A stretch of DNA of 64,000 nucleotides from Biformimicrobium ophioploci (GCF_030270605.1 NZ_BSYJ01000004.1:62001-126000), one strand, 5' to 3'. Positions 28,774-38,173 are shown, counted from the first letter of the stretch. Notes: generated from the letters alone by a model not told the origin. Translations and numbers: made by a program.

Positions 28774-29712
28774 TCAGGCAAACAAGTCTTTGGCCTGGCC
28801 TAGCGAAATTCCTCGCCAGGCTTTTGCTTTTTCACCCAGGGAGGGCTTGATCAAGGACGCTGCGGTATAGCTGCCCATTCTGATCACGCTTCCAACAAGT
28901 AACACGCCCATTGCCAGTCGATACAGTGCTGACGGCCAGTGCTTCTTCAGGTAAAGCGACTTCGACGTCATCAGGTAGTGCTGTTTTCGAGAGGACGTCA
29001 AGGTCGCGCTTCCCGCATGCTCGATCACCGCGTCGGTGCACACCGCCGGTTTTGCTCCCAGATTTCGTGCGCGCCGGCAAAAATCGATCTCTTCAGAATA
29101 CATAAAGAATGTTTCATCGAAGCCTCCTAGCCGTTTTAGCGTTGCGATGTCTACTAGCATAAAACACCCGGATACGGCATCGACATGGCAATTCAGCTCG
29201 AGGTCGGAGAGGGTATAGGAGCCGGGCAGGCGCCTGCCGATGCGAGCAGCAATCGCATTGTAAAGAAATGCCCAGGAGGCGATACCGAGAAGGTTCGGCT
29301 CACGCCATGCGCATTTCCCGTCGTAATTTCCATAGCTATCTACGGTGATGCCACCCCAAATTAGGCACTCAGGCCTGAATGTGGAAAAGGAAATAAGCCG
29401 ATCGATACTGTCGTATGGCACCCTTACGTCCGGATTCAGTAGGAGCACTCTGCCATGGGATGGCAGATGGTCAAATGCTAGGTTGCAACCACCGGCAAAC
29501 CCGAGGTTCACCGGTGAGCTGATTATATTCAGGTTGGTGAAACTGTAACCACGCAGGCACGTCAGAGAGTCGTCCGAAGAAGCGTTGTCCACTACTGTTA
29601 CAGACAGGCGCCGGGAATCGCCATTTCCCGCCGAAAGGTCCTGAAGTACGCTGACAATATCTGCACCGCAGTTATAACAGACAAAAATAACATGTAATGT
29701 TTCCACCTGCAT
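28774..29712 (-). CDS. GT2-family glycosyltransferase (rhamnosyltransferase-like)
   Basis: The gene encodes 312 aa from the ATG giving MQVETLHVIFVCYN; 70 upstream codons were rejected because they overlap the preceding polymerase gene. GT-A motifs are VVDNASSDDS, NLGFAGGCNLAF, LLLNPDVRV (the DxD-type site) and GGFDETFFMYSEEIDFCRRA, the acidic pair typical of WbbL-like rhamnosyltransferases. A C-terminal hydrophobic helix (LAMGVLLVGSVI) may tether it to the membrane. It adds a sugar to the lipid-linked repeat unit on the cytoplasmic face. Donor and linkage cannot be read from sequence. It is the last gene of the minus-strand block starting at galU, 14 bases after the polymerase gene. Confidence 0.88.
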   Translation of the reverse strand: MQVETLHVIFVCYNCGADIVSVLQDLSAGNGDSRRLSVTVVDNASSDDSLTCLRGYSFTNLNIISSPVNLGFAGGCNLAFDHLPSHGRVLLLNPDVRVPYDSIDRLISFSTFRPECLIWGGITVDSYGNYDGKCAWREPNLLGIASWAFLYNAIAARIGRRLPGSYTLSDLELNCHVDAVSGCFMLVDIATLKRLGGFDETFFMYSEEIDFCRRARNLGAKPAVCTDAVIEHAGSATLTSSRKQHYLMTSKSLYLKKHWPSALYRLAMGVLLVGSVIRMGSYTAASLIKPSLGEKAKAWRGISLGQAKDLFA

Positions 29713-29726
29713 GGGACCTGCTGTAC

Positions 29727-31091
29727 TCAATTTCCGCCCGCTGCACCTGAGCGGGGAGGTGTAACCGGGATGGATGTTGGCCTCTTCAAGGGGCGAGGAG
29801 CCCAAGCCGGCATGCTCGCGCAAGCTATGCCACCTGCGAGCAGGAAAAACAGAGAAGTCATCTGGCCGAAATAGCTGACAGAGATGAAGCCTGCTGCGTG
29901 AGCAAAAAGAAACACCCAGCATCCCCAGAAAACCTGCTTTTCGTAACGGCTATTGCTATGGCGCAAACGTTGTGCGATCTGAGAGAAAAGCATGTACAGA
30001 AATAGTGCAAAAAGAAGAAGCCTGAGCATGCCGCCGCGGACGCCTTCCAGCACATACTGATTTGTAAGATCCTGTAGTCCCCAGCCCCAGTGGCCGGTAT
30101 AACTGGTACCTATCATCCACCACTCATCGACCCGGAGTATGAACTGGTTTATCAGGTTGTAGCGGTGCCATCCTGTAGACCCCCCGGCCAGGTCCACCCT
30201 GGAAATCAGATGCCAGATGGGTTGCTCCATCAGAATATGCAGTATGCTCAAAACCCCGATCCCAAGCCACATGAGCAGCGCGAGGTGCCTGTGGAGGCTA
30301 AATGCCATGATCCCTGCAAGACCTGCTGCGAGTGTCAGGACCGGAGTACTGGAGGCTGTAGCAAACACGATAAAGGTTGCGCAGCCAGCGCCAAGTAGCA
30401 CAGTCCAGCGGCGCCGGTCACGGCCACGCCAGAATGCGAGGAACAGCGGAACGATAGTCGCCCAGAAAGCCCCTGCGAGTATCGGGTGTGAAAAAGGCCC
30501 CTGGCAACGAAGTTTGCCCTGGCGAACAATTGTCTCCGGGGGTACACCACCGAAAATCGAGAACAGATTCCTGCCAGTGCTCTGTTCCAGTAGAAACATA
30601 CAGGCTGTTGGCACGGCAAGTATGGCTACGCCTATACATAGCGTACGTATATCGACAATCGAGCGGATATATATCCGCCCAACCAGAAAAGCGCCAAGGG
30701 CATCAATCGCAGCCCCCGTGCGTGTGACAACCGCACCAAGATTACCTGCCTGTAAACCGCCACCTACAATCGACCAGAGCGCCCAGGCTACGATGACGGT
30801 ATCCAGTGGCATCCAGCGCATATCCCGTACATGGCCCCTGGCGACGGCCACAAGCAGAGTCATCAGGATCAGAATACGTAGAAAGGTAAAGTCCAGTGAC
30901 AGCACGGCGACTCGCTGGACACTCGGAATCGCGACAGCCAGGAACAGTAGAGGAAAGAACATGTACCGGCGGGGCAATACGGTCAGCGATAGGAGGCAGA
31001 CAGCCAGCACCGTAAGCCCCAGCGGGTGTACAATGGTTTGGTCCGCCCAGAGCCCGCCACCGAAAATTTCTGGCATTTCCCTTTCGTTCAT
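29727..31091 (-). CDS. Wzy-like O-antigen/EPS polymerase
   Basis: The 454-aa integral membrane protein has about 10-12 helices and one large periplasmic loop (around residues 290-345, RVDLAGGSTGWHRYNLINQF and MIGTSYTGHWGWGLQDLTN). This is the layout of O-antigen ligase/polymerase proteins. SHPILAGAFWATIVP is also typical. It would join lipid-linked repeats at the periplasmic face after flipping by Wzx. Its ATG overlaps the preceding FrhB-like gene by four bases (ATGA), so expression is coupled. A true ligase is possible, since the two families look alike, but polymerase is favoured because the locus has Wzx, a Wzc-like protein and a Wza-like protein and no other polymerase candidate. Confidence 0.82.
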   Translation of the reverse strand: MNEREMPEIFGGGLWADQTIVHPLGLTVLAVCLLSLTVLPRRYMFFPLLFLAVAIPSVQRVAVLSLDFTFLRILILMTLLVAVARGHVRDMRWMPLDTVIVAWALWSIVGGGLQAGNLGAVVTRTGAAIDALGAFLVGRIYIRSIVDIRTLCIGVAILAVPTACMFLLEQSTGRNLFSIFGGVPPETIVRQGKLRCQGPFSHPILAGAFWATIVPLFLAFWRGRDRRRWTVLLGAGCATFIVFATASSTPVLTLAAGLAGIMAFSLHRHLALLMWLGIGVLSILHILMEQPIWHLISRVDLAGGSTGWHRYNLINQFILRVDEWWMIGTSYTGHWGWGLQDLTNQYVLEGVRGGMLRLLLFALFLYMLFSQIAQRLRHSNSRYEKQVFWGCWVFLFAHAAGFISVSYFGQMTSLFFLLAGGIACASMPAWAPRPLKRPTSIPVTPPRSGAAGGN

Positions 31092-32395
31092 GAGACCCCC
31101 GCCTCGTCCTGTGCTTGGGTAGCAGGTTCCGGCTTACTGATGATTGATCCTGCCGGCTGATATAGGCGCTTCCTGACAAAGCGCTTGACAGTACCAAGAA
31201 TTGAGGAAATTTTTTCTCCAGGTGTGCAGTATCTGAAAAACGCACCCACCAGGTGAAACCCGTGATAAACCGGCGCAGCGGCGCCGAGCACGCGCAGCGT
31301 CACCAGTCTTCCCCACAGAGCGCCGCGCGTCTTCAAAAGGTTCGGTTGGGAGTCGGGGAGCATTGCCTTGTCCTCTCTGGTAACCTTCAGAAAGCCAGCC
31401 CGAATAGCACCTTCAAGTATCTCAGCCCCCCGCTCAGTGCGAGCGATAACTAGGGAGCTGCCTGCTTCACCGGGTTTGATAGGGCGATACCAGGGGTCGC
31501 CCACGGAAATGTCACTAAATTCACCGGTATGATCTGGGCAGATGTAGCAGCGCCATTGGCGGTACCGTTGAAGGTATTCCCAGGATTCCTGATAACTCAT
31601 GGAATGGGATTGCGCAGATCCTCCGGTGTCAACGTAGTCTAATTTCCAGTTGCCGGGCCAGCCTTTACCGCGAAAGCGCAACGCCTTTATCGAATGAGAA
31701 CTGGGCGCGCCAGATTCGTGTGCCAGTGCGAGTGCGCCAGCCGTAGATGGGACGCCGGCACAGAAAATGGATATCGTCACACCTATCGAGTCCTGGAGGC
31801 GCTGGTCCTGAAGTCCAGCGCGATAGATCGCAGCCACATCACAGGGTTTACCAATAAATACGCCCTTTCCGTGTTTTCCGAGCTCGGTGAGCTTCGCACA
31901 GGGTGCCGAAGGTGCGTATCGGGACCCCGCGGAACTCCTCAGCGTAGAGGCATCCTCAGAAACACGGGACTGATTGGCGTAAGGCTTGTGTGGGTCTGCA
32001 GCGGTGTGCAGCACAGCCAACATGCCAGCTTGCTGCAGGCAATAACTGGCTATGGCAGTAGCGGCGCCGCCGCTGGATCCTTCAAAGCGCATTGTGGGAT
32101 CCGCGGCATAGGCTTCCGCAACTCGCTCGACCGGGCCCCAATCCGGTAGCAAGTCCGGGTCACAGCGATCGGATGCGATGAGCGTTCTGCGGTCCAGCCT
32201 GAAACCCGGACAGGCCGCCAGCGCCTTGCCATTTGCCTCGGGCGCACCAGGCAGAACTACTGGACGCAGGCCTTCGTCGTCAAAATCTTGGATCTGATAG
32301 CGCTCGGGTTCGAGTGCAGCGCAGATGCCGCAGCCAGTGCAGAGATGACTCTGTCTTACGTCTTCAATCGATCTTATGTTCTTAAACAGGTGCAT
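31088..32395 (-). CDS. FrhB-like Fe-S protein (coenzyme F420 hydrogenase beta-subunit family) of the EPS locus
   Basis: The protein is 435 aa from the ATG at 32393-32395; a TTG six codons earlier is an alternative start. An N-terminal cysteine motif (HLCTGCGICAALEP) is followed by FrhB-family blocks: EGSSGGAATAIASYCLQ, GVFIGKPCDVAAIYRAG, SIFCAGVPST and the Cys-rich CYICPDHTGEFSDISVGDPW. The domain set is that of proteins annotated as coenzyme F420 hydrogenase beta subunit. Relatives recur in bacterial polysaccharide loci beside pyruvyltransferases, where F420 itself is not expected. The reaction is unknown; a flavin- and Fe-S-dependent redox step on a sugar or on pyruvate has to be considered. 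It is coupled to the polymerase gene by a four-base overlap. Confidence 0.82.
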   Translation of the reverse strand: MHLFKNIRSIEDVRQSHLCTGCGICAALEPERYQIQDFDDEGLRPVVLPGAPEANGKALAACPGFRLDRRTLIASDRCDPDLLPDWGPVERVAEAYAADPTMRFEGSSGGAATAIASYCLQQAGMLAVLHTAADPHKPYANQSRVSEDASTLRSSAGSRYAPSAPCAKLTELGKHGKGVFIGKPCDVAAIYRAGLQDQRLQDSIGVTISIFCAGVPSTAGALALAHESGAPSSHSIKALRFRGKGWPGNWKLDYVDTGGSAQSHSMSYQESWEYLQRYRQWRCYICPDHTGEFSDISVGDPWYRPIKPGEAGSSLVIARTERGAEILEGAIRAGFLKVTREDKAMLPDSQPNLLKTRGALWGRLVTLRVLGAAAPVYHGFHLVGAFFRYCTPGEKISSILGTVKRFVRKRLYQPAGSIISKPEPATQAQDEAGVS

Positions 32396-32427
32396 GATTA
32401 TTCGGGGTGCCAAACTAACGGCCGCTA

Positions 32428-33807
32428 TCAGCGGCCGATGCCTTTGTAAATGACGGATTCTGCGTCAAATGACTCTGGATCCAGGCAGTTCCTGCCGTCT
32501 ATTACTACTTCTATGCCAAGGCCGGCGAAGTCTACCCCGGAAAGAGCGGCCTTGAGCTCGGTGTGATCGGTGACAATTACGGCTGCTTTTGCTCCATGAA
32601 GTGCTGATGTAATATCACTGTGGGTGTTTTCCGCCGGGTTCCAGCTATCGAAGACTCTCAGCGAGGCACCTTTCCGCTTAAGGATATCTCGCAAGGGATA
32701 AAAAGGAGACTCACGCAGGTCGTCGGTATCACGCTTGTAGGTGGTGCCCAGTATGGCAACTTGTGTTCCCTTGACCGGCATGCCGCGTTCATTCAGTAAG
32801 TCCTGCAGGAGCTGGACTGTATAGGTCGGCATAGAAGTATTCGTCGCGCGTGCAAGTTCAATTATCTCCGGAATGAAGCCCGCTTGTCGGGATGCCATTT
32901 TTAGCCATTCAGGGTCTACGGCGATGCAGTGCCCGCCCACACCAACGCCAGGATAAAAAGGGCCCTTGCCGAATGGCTTGGTGGCCATGCCATTTATTAT
33001 GTCCACGACATCCAGTTTTAGCGCGTCGCTGATTTTTGCGAGTTCGTTGACAAAGGCGATATTGACGTCGCGAACAGTATTCTCCATGGCCTTGACCGCT
33101 TCTGCATCACGGATGGAACGCATCATGGTGATACTGCCGAGGGGCACCTGCGTGACCTGAAGGCCATATTCATTACTGCGAAACTTGGGGCGTAGTGCAG
33201 CGCGCACTGTACGCACATCGAATATATCTCCACCGAGTATGTCCGCGTAGAAAAGAGCAGCTTGTCTGGCACCTTGGTCAGAAAGTGCGCCGACTACGCG
33301 CGGGATATTCCCGCAGTGCCAGAATGCATCCCCGGGATTGATGCGTTCCGGGCAGTGGGAAAGAAAGAAATCGCGACCTGGTGTAAGGTTGGAAAGCTGC
33401 GCGAGTCTTGGCGCGACTACATCTTCACAAGTCCCTGGAAACACTGTGGATTCGATTACGACAAGATCCCCGCGCTCCAGGTGCGGCCCGACAACCTCCA
33501 GGGCATCCAGTAGCGGCGACAAGTCCGGGTTGCGGCTGCTATCTACCGGGGTTGGCACGCAGATAATATAAATGCTGGCGTCAGTCAGTAGCTCCTGTTG
33601 GCTGGTGGCCTCGAAGTTACCACTTTGCATGGCTTCACTGAACAAGAGTTCAGCATTTTTGTCCCGGAAGTGGCATTGGCCGCTATTGATACTGTCTATG
33701 ACAGAATGTTTTTTATCGAACCCCAATACCCGGTATCCACGCACGGCGCAGAGTGAAGCGAGCGGCAGTCCGACATAGCCAAGCCCTATTACAGCCACGT
33801 GTTTCAT
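32428..33807 (-). CDS. UDP-N-acetyl-hexosamine 6-dehydrogenase (WecC/WbpA/TviB type)
   Basis: The 459-aa enzyme would oxidise C6 of a UDP-HexNAc to a uronic acid, supplying an acidic sugar for the polymer. The NAD site is VAVIGLGYVGLPLA (4-17). The active-site block is GVGVGGHCIAVDPEW with Cys294; the HCIAVDP form points to UDP-ManNAc/GlcNAc dehydrogenases rather than UDP-glucose dehydrogenases. The C-terminal domain has TTYKRDTDDLRESP. A stretch near 203-232, before AEAVKAMEN, looks about 25 residues longer than usual. A perfect AAGGAGG ribosome site (33818-33824) lies 10 bases before the ATG. A 7-bp hairpin overlaps the stop codon (32420-32436) but has no T-tract. Confidence 0.9.
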   Translation of the reverse strand: MKHVAVIGLGYVGLPLASLCAVRGYRVLGFDKKHSVIDSINSGQCHFRDKNAELLFSEAMQSGNFEATSQQELLTDASIYIICVPTPVDSSRNPDLSPLLDALEVVGPHLERGDLVVIESTVFPGTCEDVVAPRLAQLSNLTPGRDFFLSHCPERINPGDAFWHCGNIPRVVGALSDQGARQAALFYADILGGDIFDVRTVRAALRPKFRSNEYGLQVTQVPLGSITMMRSIRDAEAVKAMENTVRDVNIAFVNELAKISDALKLDVVDIINGMATKPFGKGPFYPGVGVGGHCIAVDPEWLKMASRQAGFIPEIIELARATNTSMPTYTVQLLQDLLNERGMPVKGTQVAILGTTYKRDTDDLRESPFYPLRDILKRKGASLRVFDSWNPAENTHSDITSALHGAKAAVIVTDHTELKAALSGVDFAGLGIEVVIDGRNCLDPESFDAESVIYKGIGR

Positions 33808-33863
33808 GATATGAAAACCTCCTTGTATGAACCAAAAAAAGCTGTTGCGGGATCAGCAGCCAT

Positions 33864-34724
33864 TCACAGGGATTCAGTGCCGGCATCGCTCCGGCTGCTG
33901 TTGTCGCGGCCCCACTCGTAAGGCTTGGTTCGTCTGTATACGTAATAGGCGCGCAGAAATGATATTGCATTAACAGTGTAATAAACCAAAAAACCCAGGA
34001 TTGGCGGCCGTAATAGAAAGGTTTTGTGTCTCGACTCTTGATTAGCAGCGCAACCCATCATACCAGACAGCTCTCTTTTCCCCAGCTTCCCCCTTGTTCT
34101 TATCTTCAAAAGACTGCCAAGGTCCATGGGGGCAAAAACTCGACTGCAACACTCCTCGCAAACCCTTGTGTATTCCTGGCCCACCGCCTTTCGGACATAG
34201 CCATCATCTGACATTACCTTAGGAAATTTTCCGAATTTTTTTCGGGCTGAGAAATTCATCGCGTAAACGCCAGAGCCAAACCCCTCCTGGATAAAGAAGC
34301 GGGTCTTACGCCATGTTGCATAGAACCTCTTTACAGGCCAGCTCGATCTAGACAACTCAATGCTCGCCCGTGGCGCAACAAGTATTGGCTGGTCGCTGCT
34401 CGACGCAATGGATATGAGTTTGTGAATTGAGGGCTTGTCTATGACAATGTCGGCATCGACATATACACGGGGGTATCCCAACCCGAGGTTTTCTGCAGCA
34501 TTTATCGCATTAATTTTTGAGGCTTCGTCCAGTTCAAGGCAGATAACCTCCGGAAATCTACCGCGCACGATTTTGGCGGTGTTGTCGGTGCAGCCGTTAC
34601 AGGCCACAACTACCGAGTAGTCGGCCGGTTCATCGTCAGGAAGAATTTCGCTAAGTAGGCGGGCTATACCTCTGGCCTCATTAAAAGCCGGTATGATTAC
34701 GCTCGGTTTTATTTTGCAATCCAT
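33864..34724 (-). CDS. GT2-family glycosyltransferase
   Basis: The 286-aa protein opens with the GT-A fold motif SVIIPAFNEARGIARLL, then VVACNGCTDNT and VYVDADIVID (DxD-like metal/nucleotide site). FGSGVYAMNF and VMSDDGYVRKAVG act as the acceptor-side acidic motif. A hydrophobic helix near the C-terminus (PPILGFLVYYTVNAISFL) suggests membrane attachment. It transfers one sugar of the repeat unit; donor and acceptor cannot be told. It sits 31 bases downstream of the pyruvyltransferase gene and 56 bases upstream of the dehydrogenase gene in the same transcription direction, consistent with one operon. Confidence 0.86.
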   Translation of the reverse strand: MDCKIKPSVIIPAFNEARGIARLLSEILPDDEPADYSVVVACNGCTDNTAKIVRGRFPEVICLELDEASKINAINAAENLGLGYPRVYVDADIVIDKPSIHKLISIASSSDQPILVAPRASIELSRSSWPVKRFYATWRKTRFFIQEGFGSGVYAMNFSARKKFGKFPKVMSDDGYVRKAVGQEYTRVCEECCSRVFAPMDLGSLLKIRTRGKLGKRELSGMMGCAANQESRHKTFLLRPPILGFLVYYTVNAISFLRAYYVYRRTKPYEWGRDNSSRSDAGTESL

Positions 34725-34755
34725 GCTGCGTTTTCGATCCTGCAGTCACTTGCCG

Positions 34756-36060
34756 CTAAAAGACGGCTTCCGGCGTTCGAGAAAGTGCGCAACACGCACT
34801 ACTGATCTCGTCCATTTGTTGTTTTGCGGTTTCGAGAAGCTTCGGTAAGGTCGCACAAATCTGCTTGCGTATAGATTCTCTTTCGGAAAATCTACGAACG
34901 GCGAGCTCGATGAGCTCTTCTGTTTGCAGGAGTCTGGGATCGACGACATTGTGTCCTTGCGCGCATGTTTCGAACACACCCAGCGTTTTTTTGCTATAGG
35001 CGATTGCGAGCGTCGGCACCCCACTGGACAAGCTGGCTATGGTGGAGTGCATGCGCGTCCCGCAAAACCAGCTTGTTCGCGCGATCATCCACTTGGCCTC
35101 CTGGTCGTTATAGTTAGCGTCCGGGATGAAAATTCGATCCGAATAGGACTTCCCGACCTGCCTGCACACGTCCAGACAGGCGTCCAGGTCTGACTCGGGG
35201 TGCCCCGTGGGTGTCAGCACGTGCGGGAGCAGCATAATGGTGCAGTTACTTTCACGTAAAATTTGCCGCACTATCTCAACTACGGCGCGCCTATAATCCG
35301 CCATGAGCCCAAAGTTCTGTTTTGCACCAACCGGGTCGTTATAGATTAGGCCGTTGATGTTTATGCCAACCACTTCCCGGGTTGGTTCGGTAAGGCATTC
35401 AGGAATAGCCCGTGGTTTTTTAGGCGGCAGCAGAAATGCCACGTCTACACCCCGTCGATGCCGCCGCGGATCGTATTCGCCCTGTAGCAGTTCCTTCAAA
35501 TATTCAAAACTGCGAGCGTCACGCGCCCATGCATAGTCTGCCGCCCTTACGATTTCGGATGACGTCTTCCGGTTGCTAATGTTGGCGAATGGACCGTAGG
35601 TTTGCGGCAACAGGATCAGTGGGCGCCGCAGGCGCAGCAAGAGCTGTTTTGTCCTGGTAATTGTCTGGAATCGATGGGCGCCATAAAGATCCGTAAAACT
35701 GTCGCCGCCACTGATATCCAGGGCCACGTCAAGATTTTTCAATGCGTTAAGGTTGGCATTGCCTGTCCCTCCCAGCATTGCCGTGAGCTGCATATTGATC
35801 ATGCTGTCATGTTGGTAGATCCTGCGTGAATTCCGCATGCCGCAATGGGAAACCGGCCTGGTCAGGCGAAGTCTCTGGTAATCACGCATCCGCAGGCCGC
35901 GGCCATTGTCAAAGACGGTCAGGGCGGCATCGTTGATACGGCCTCCCAGGCCACTCAATACTGAGTGGCATAATGCACTGACGCCAAGGTTGCCGGTATC
36001 CGGGGCGGCACCAAAAATGCCAAGACGCAGGGGTGTCTCTGTGGCTTTTGGAGTCAACAT
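34756..36060 (-). CDS. polysaccharide pyruvyltransferase family protein
   Basis: The protein is 434 aa, with the ATG at 36058-36060 overlapping the stop of the preceding gene by one base; a GTG one codon earlier is possible. It has the PF04230-type layout: an N-terminal GIFGAAPDTGNLGVSALCHS block, a middle LDISGGDSFTDLYG and LILLPQTYGPF, and a C-terminal ARTSWFCGTRMHSTIASLSSGVPTLAIAYS with the family's conserved R-x-H. Members transfer pyruvate from phosphoenolpyruvate to sugars to make ketals, which add negative charge to EPS; a minority act in other chemistries. Context (FrhB-like protein, glycosyltransferases) is typical. The acceptor sugar is unknown. Confidence 0.88.
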   Translation of the reverse strand: MLTPKATETPLRLGIFGAAPDTGNLGVSALCHSVLSGLGGRINDAALTVFDNGRGLRMRDYQRLRLTRPVSHCGMRNSRRIYQHDSMINMQLTAMLGGTGNANLNALKNLDVALDISGGDSFTDLYGAHRFQTITRTKQLLLRLRRPLILLPQTYGPFANISNRKTSSEIVRAADYAWARDARSFEYLKELLQGEYDPRRHRRGVDVAFLLPPKKPRAIPECLTEPTREVVGININGLIYNDPVGAKQNFGLMADYRRAVVEIVRQILRESNCTIMLLPHVLTPTGHPESDLDACLDVCRQVGKSYSDRIFIPDANYNDQEAKWMIARTSWFCGTRMHSTIASLSSGVPTLAIAYSKKTLGVFETCAQGHNVVDPRLLQTEELIELAVRRFSERESIRKQICATLPKLLETAKQQMDEISSACCALSRTPEAVF

Positions 36061-36620
36061 CACGCTTTCCTGTCTTCGACTACACCAGGTGGTTGGGTTT
36101 CTGCGGCCGTAATATGATCTGCCATCTCAGAAATTCTTTCAGAGTGGATAAATTCGCGAACAAAATTGACCAGACTGCTGGTGTTCGAATTTTTTGCGCA
36201 GTCAGGCGATTCCAGCGAGTCCGCTCGTCCAAGCAAAAGGTTAAGTTGGGGTTCGTCATCGGCAACGTGGATACCTTTGGCGCTGCGGAAACACTGCGCT
36301 GTAGCGAGTTGGTGGGCATTGCGCACTTCCCCCAGCAGGTGAGATCGGGGGAAGAGAATGATTGGCTTTCGCCATTCTATTGCAGCCAATATTGACCCCA
36401 TCCCGGCATGAGAAATGATCAGGTCAGATTTTTTTACAAGGCGCTGGTATTCGCCGCCTTCGATGTAGGCGCGGCTTTCGAAATTCTCCGGCGCGTAGGC
36501 GTTTTCGCCAACCTGTGCTAGAAACTCGATGTCACTATGGGTTTGCGCCCACTTGTCGACTGCGCGTACCAGGCGATCAAATGGAAGCTGGGTACCAGTT
36601 GTAATCAATGCAAAGGTCAT
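36060..36620 (-). CDS. Alg13/PssE-like catalytic half of a split glycosyltransferase
   Basis: The 186-aa protein corresponds to the C-terminal lobe of GT28/GT1-type transferases. It opens with FALITTGTQLPFDRLVRAV. It carries the donor-binding SDLIISHAGMGSILAAIEWRKP and the following PRSHLLGEVRNAHQLATA. In Alg13/Alg14 and PssE/PssD systems this half binds the nucleotide sugar and works only with the membrane half. That partner is encoded immediately upstream (36617-37075) with a four-base overlap. By analogy the pair transfers a hexose or glucuronic acid to the lipid-linked chain; the sugar is not determined by sequence. The last 40 residues are variable and polar. Confidence 0.87.
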   Translation of the reverse strand: MTFALITTGTQLPFDRLVRAVDKWAQTHSDIEFLAQVGENAYAPENFESRAYIEGGEYQRLVKKSDLIISHAGMGSILAAIEWRKPIILFPRSHLLGEVRNAHQLATAQCFRSAKGIHVADDEPQLNLLLGRADSLESPDCAKNSNTSSLVNFVREFIHSERISEMADHITAAETQPPGVVEDRKA

Positions 36621-37075
36621 ATAATCGAGCCTATGTAAAAAACCGATTTCCCGTCACTTAGCTGTCGCCACTGGGAAAGGGTAGTATGGGCGAGGCGCCT
36701 GGCAGCGCGACCGCACATGGAGAGTTCCTGTGCGTTGGCAATACTGTCGATCCATAGTGTGCGCGCGCCAAGCAACCTGCCGGCGACTATGCTGGCGAGC
36801 CCGGGTAGCGCACCCGTTGAAATTACGACATCCGGGCGTTCACACCACATGATCCACAGGGATTTGCAGGCAAGCTCGATTGCCCGAAAAGGGCTGTGTC
36901 GACTGGCGTCCGGGACAAGATAATAACGGCCTGGAATAGCGGAAATTTCCGGGTTGTCTTTCGCAGTTATAAAAACTGTTTCTGCGCCCTCGAATGCAGG
37001 AGAGAGTAACAGCAGTTGTTTCCAGTGACCGCCTGGTGAAGCAGAAGCGAGGATTTTTTTCCGTGAAGCGGTCAT
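36617..37075 (-). CDS. Alg14/PssD-like membrane half of a split glycosyltransferase
   Basis: The gene encodes 152 aa from the ATG giving MTASRKKILASASPGGHWKQ; 29 upstream in-frame codons look non-coding. The Alg14-type opening ASPGGHWKQLLLLSPAF is present, then ERPDVVISTGALPGLASIVAGRLLGARTLWIDS. The family anchors the catalytic Alg13/PssE half at the membrane and contributes the acceptor site. The start codon of the catalytic half overlaps its stop (ATGA), so the two halves are made together. The 192 bases upstream, before galU, hold no gene and no clear promoter. Confidence 0.87.
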   Translation of the reverse strand: MTASRKKILASASPGGHWKQLLLLSPAFEGAETVFITAKDNPEISAIPGRYYLVPDASRHSPFRAIELACKSLWIMWCERPDVVISTGALPGLASIVAGRLLGARTLWIDSIANAQELSMCGRAARRLAHTTLSQWRQLSDGKSVFYIGSII

Positions 37076-37267
37076 AGATCTGGACCCGGAATATTTATAA
37101 AAGTTATTTGCGCTTTGGCAGTGGCGTGGGGACTGCCAGACTGTACATTTGAAGGTAGACAAGAGCGGTCTGCATGGCCATTTCTAGAGGGTTTTTTGTC
37201 ATTTTGGTTTTCTTTTTTCGGTTCCTACAGTTCCTGTACGCCAGGTACGCAGAAAAAATCGGGAGGG

Positions 37268-38173
37268 TTATTCAGTAATTGGCATCTGTACTTTCGCTGG
37301 AGTCTTGTCACGGTCGCGCAGAAATTCTGGGTGACCATGGATGTAGTGCAGTTGGGCTTTCATGTAACCGATTTTGCTGCCGCAATCGAAACTTTTTCCT
37401 GCGAGCCGGAACGCGTCGAGTCGCGATTCCTTTACGAGAGGCAGCATGGCATCGGTTAGTTGGATTTCACCGGAATTGTCCGGTTGTGTGCTCGCGAGGA
37501 GCGGCCAGATATCAGCCGGGAAAATGTAGCGTCCAACTATCGCCATATTTGACGGTGCGGCATCTATCGACGGTTTCTCAATCACGCCCGAAACCCTGGT
37601 TGTTCCGCGTTCCGCCAGCTGTGAGTCCAGACAGTCTACGATGCCGTAATGCGCCACGTCTTTCCATGGAACCGGATCCACCATTACCTGCGCGCGACCG
37701 CTCGATTGATAGTTATAAAGCATTTCGGTTAGGTTATTGCCTGCAGAGTCTGCAGGCTGGTCGTGGATCAGTACATCCGGTAACAATACGGCGAAGGGAT
37801 TTTCTCCAATTACCGGCCTGGCGCAGAGGATCGCGTGACCTAGGCCTTTCGCCTCGGCCTGACGTACCGAAATTACTGTGACACCGGGCGGTATGATCGA
37901 TCGCACCTCATTGAGCAGCTGGCGCTTCTGGCGCTTGTCGAGTTGCGCCTCCAGCTCAAAGGAGGTGTCGAAGTGGTTCTCGATCGCATTTTTGCTGGCA
38001 TGGGTGACCAGTACGATTTCGTTAATGCCTGCAGACACTGCTTCATTGACCACATACTGGATCAGAGGCTTATCAACCACAGGAAGCATTTCCTTTGGAA
38101 TTGCCTTCGTGGCAGGAAGCATACGCGTGCCAAGCCCGGCGACGGGGATGACTGCTTTTTTCACCGGTAGCAT
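37268..38173 (-). CDS. galU: UTP-glucose-1-phosphate uridylyltransferase
   Basis: The 301-aa enzyme makes UDP-glucose from UTP and glucose-1-phosphate, supplying the precursor for EPS sugars. The nucleotide-binding start is [20 protein letters not shown] (about 10-29). Family blocks follow: [35 protein letters not shown] and [13 protein letters not shown] near the C-terminus. The length is that of bacterial GalU. It is the first gene of the minus-strand run ending at 28774, although the 192-base gap to the next gene may hold a promoter. Other nucleotidyltransferases share the fold, but these blocks fit GalU best. Confidence 0.94.
   Translation of the reverse strand: MLPVKKAVIPVAGLGTRMLPATKAIPKEMLPVVDKPLIQYVVNEAVSAGINEIVLVTHASKNAIENHFDTSFELEAQLDKRQKRQLLNEVRSIIPPGVTVISVRQAEAKGLGHAILCARPVIGENPFAVLLPDVLIHDQPADSAGNNLTEMLYNYQSSGRAQVMVDPVPWKDVAHYGIVDCLDSQLAERGTTRVSGVIEKPSIDAAPSNMAIVGRYIFPADIWPLLASTQPDNSGEIQLTDAMLPLVKESRLDAFRLAGKSFDCGSKIGYMKAQLHYIHGHPEFLRDRDKTPAKVQMPITE

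Noticed and set aside
32420-32436. GGCCGCT-ATC-AGCGGCC hairpin as a terminator of the dehydrogenase gene
   Set aside because: No T-tract follows on the minus strand and the next gene starts 25 bases later in the same direction.
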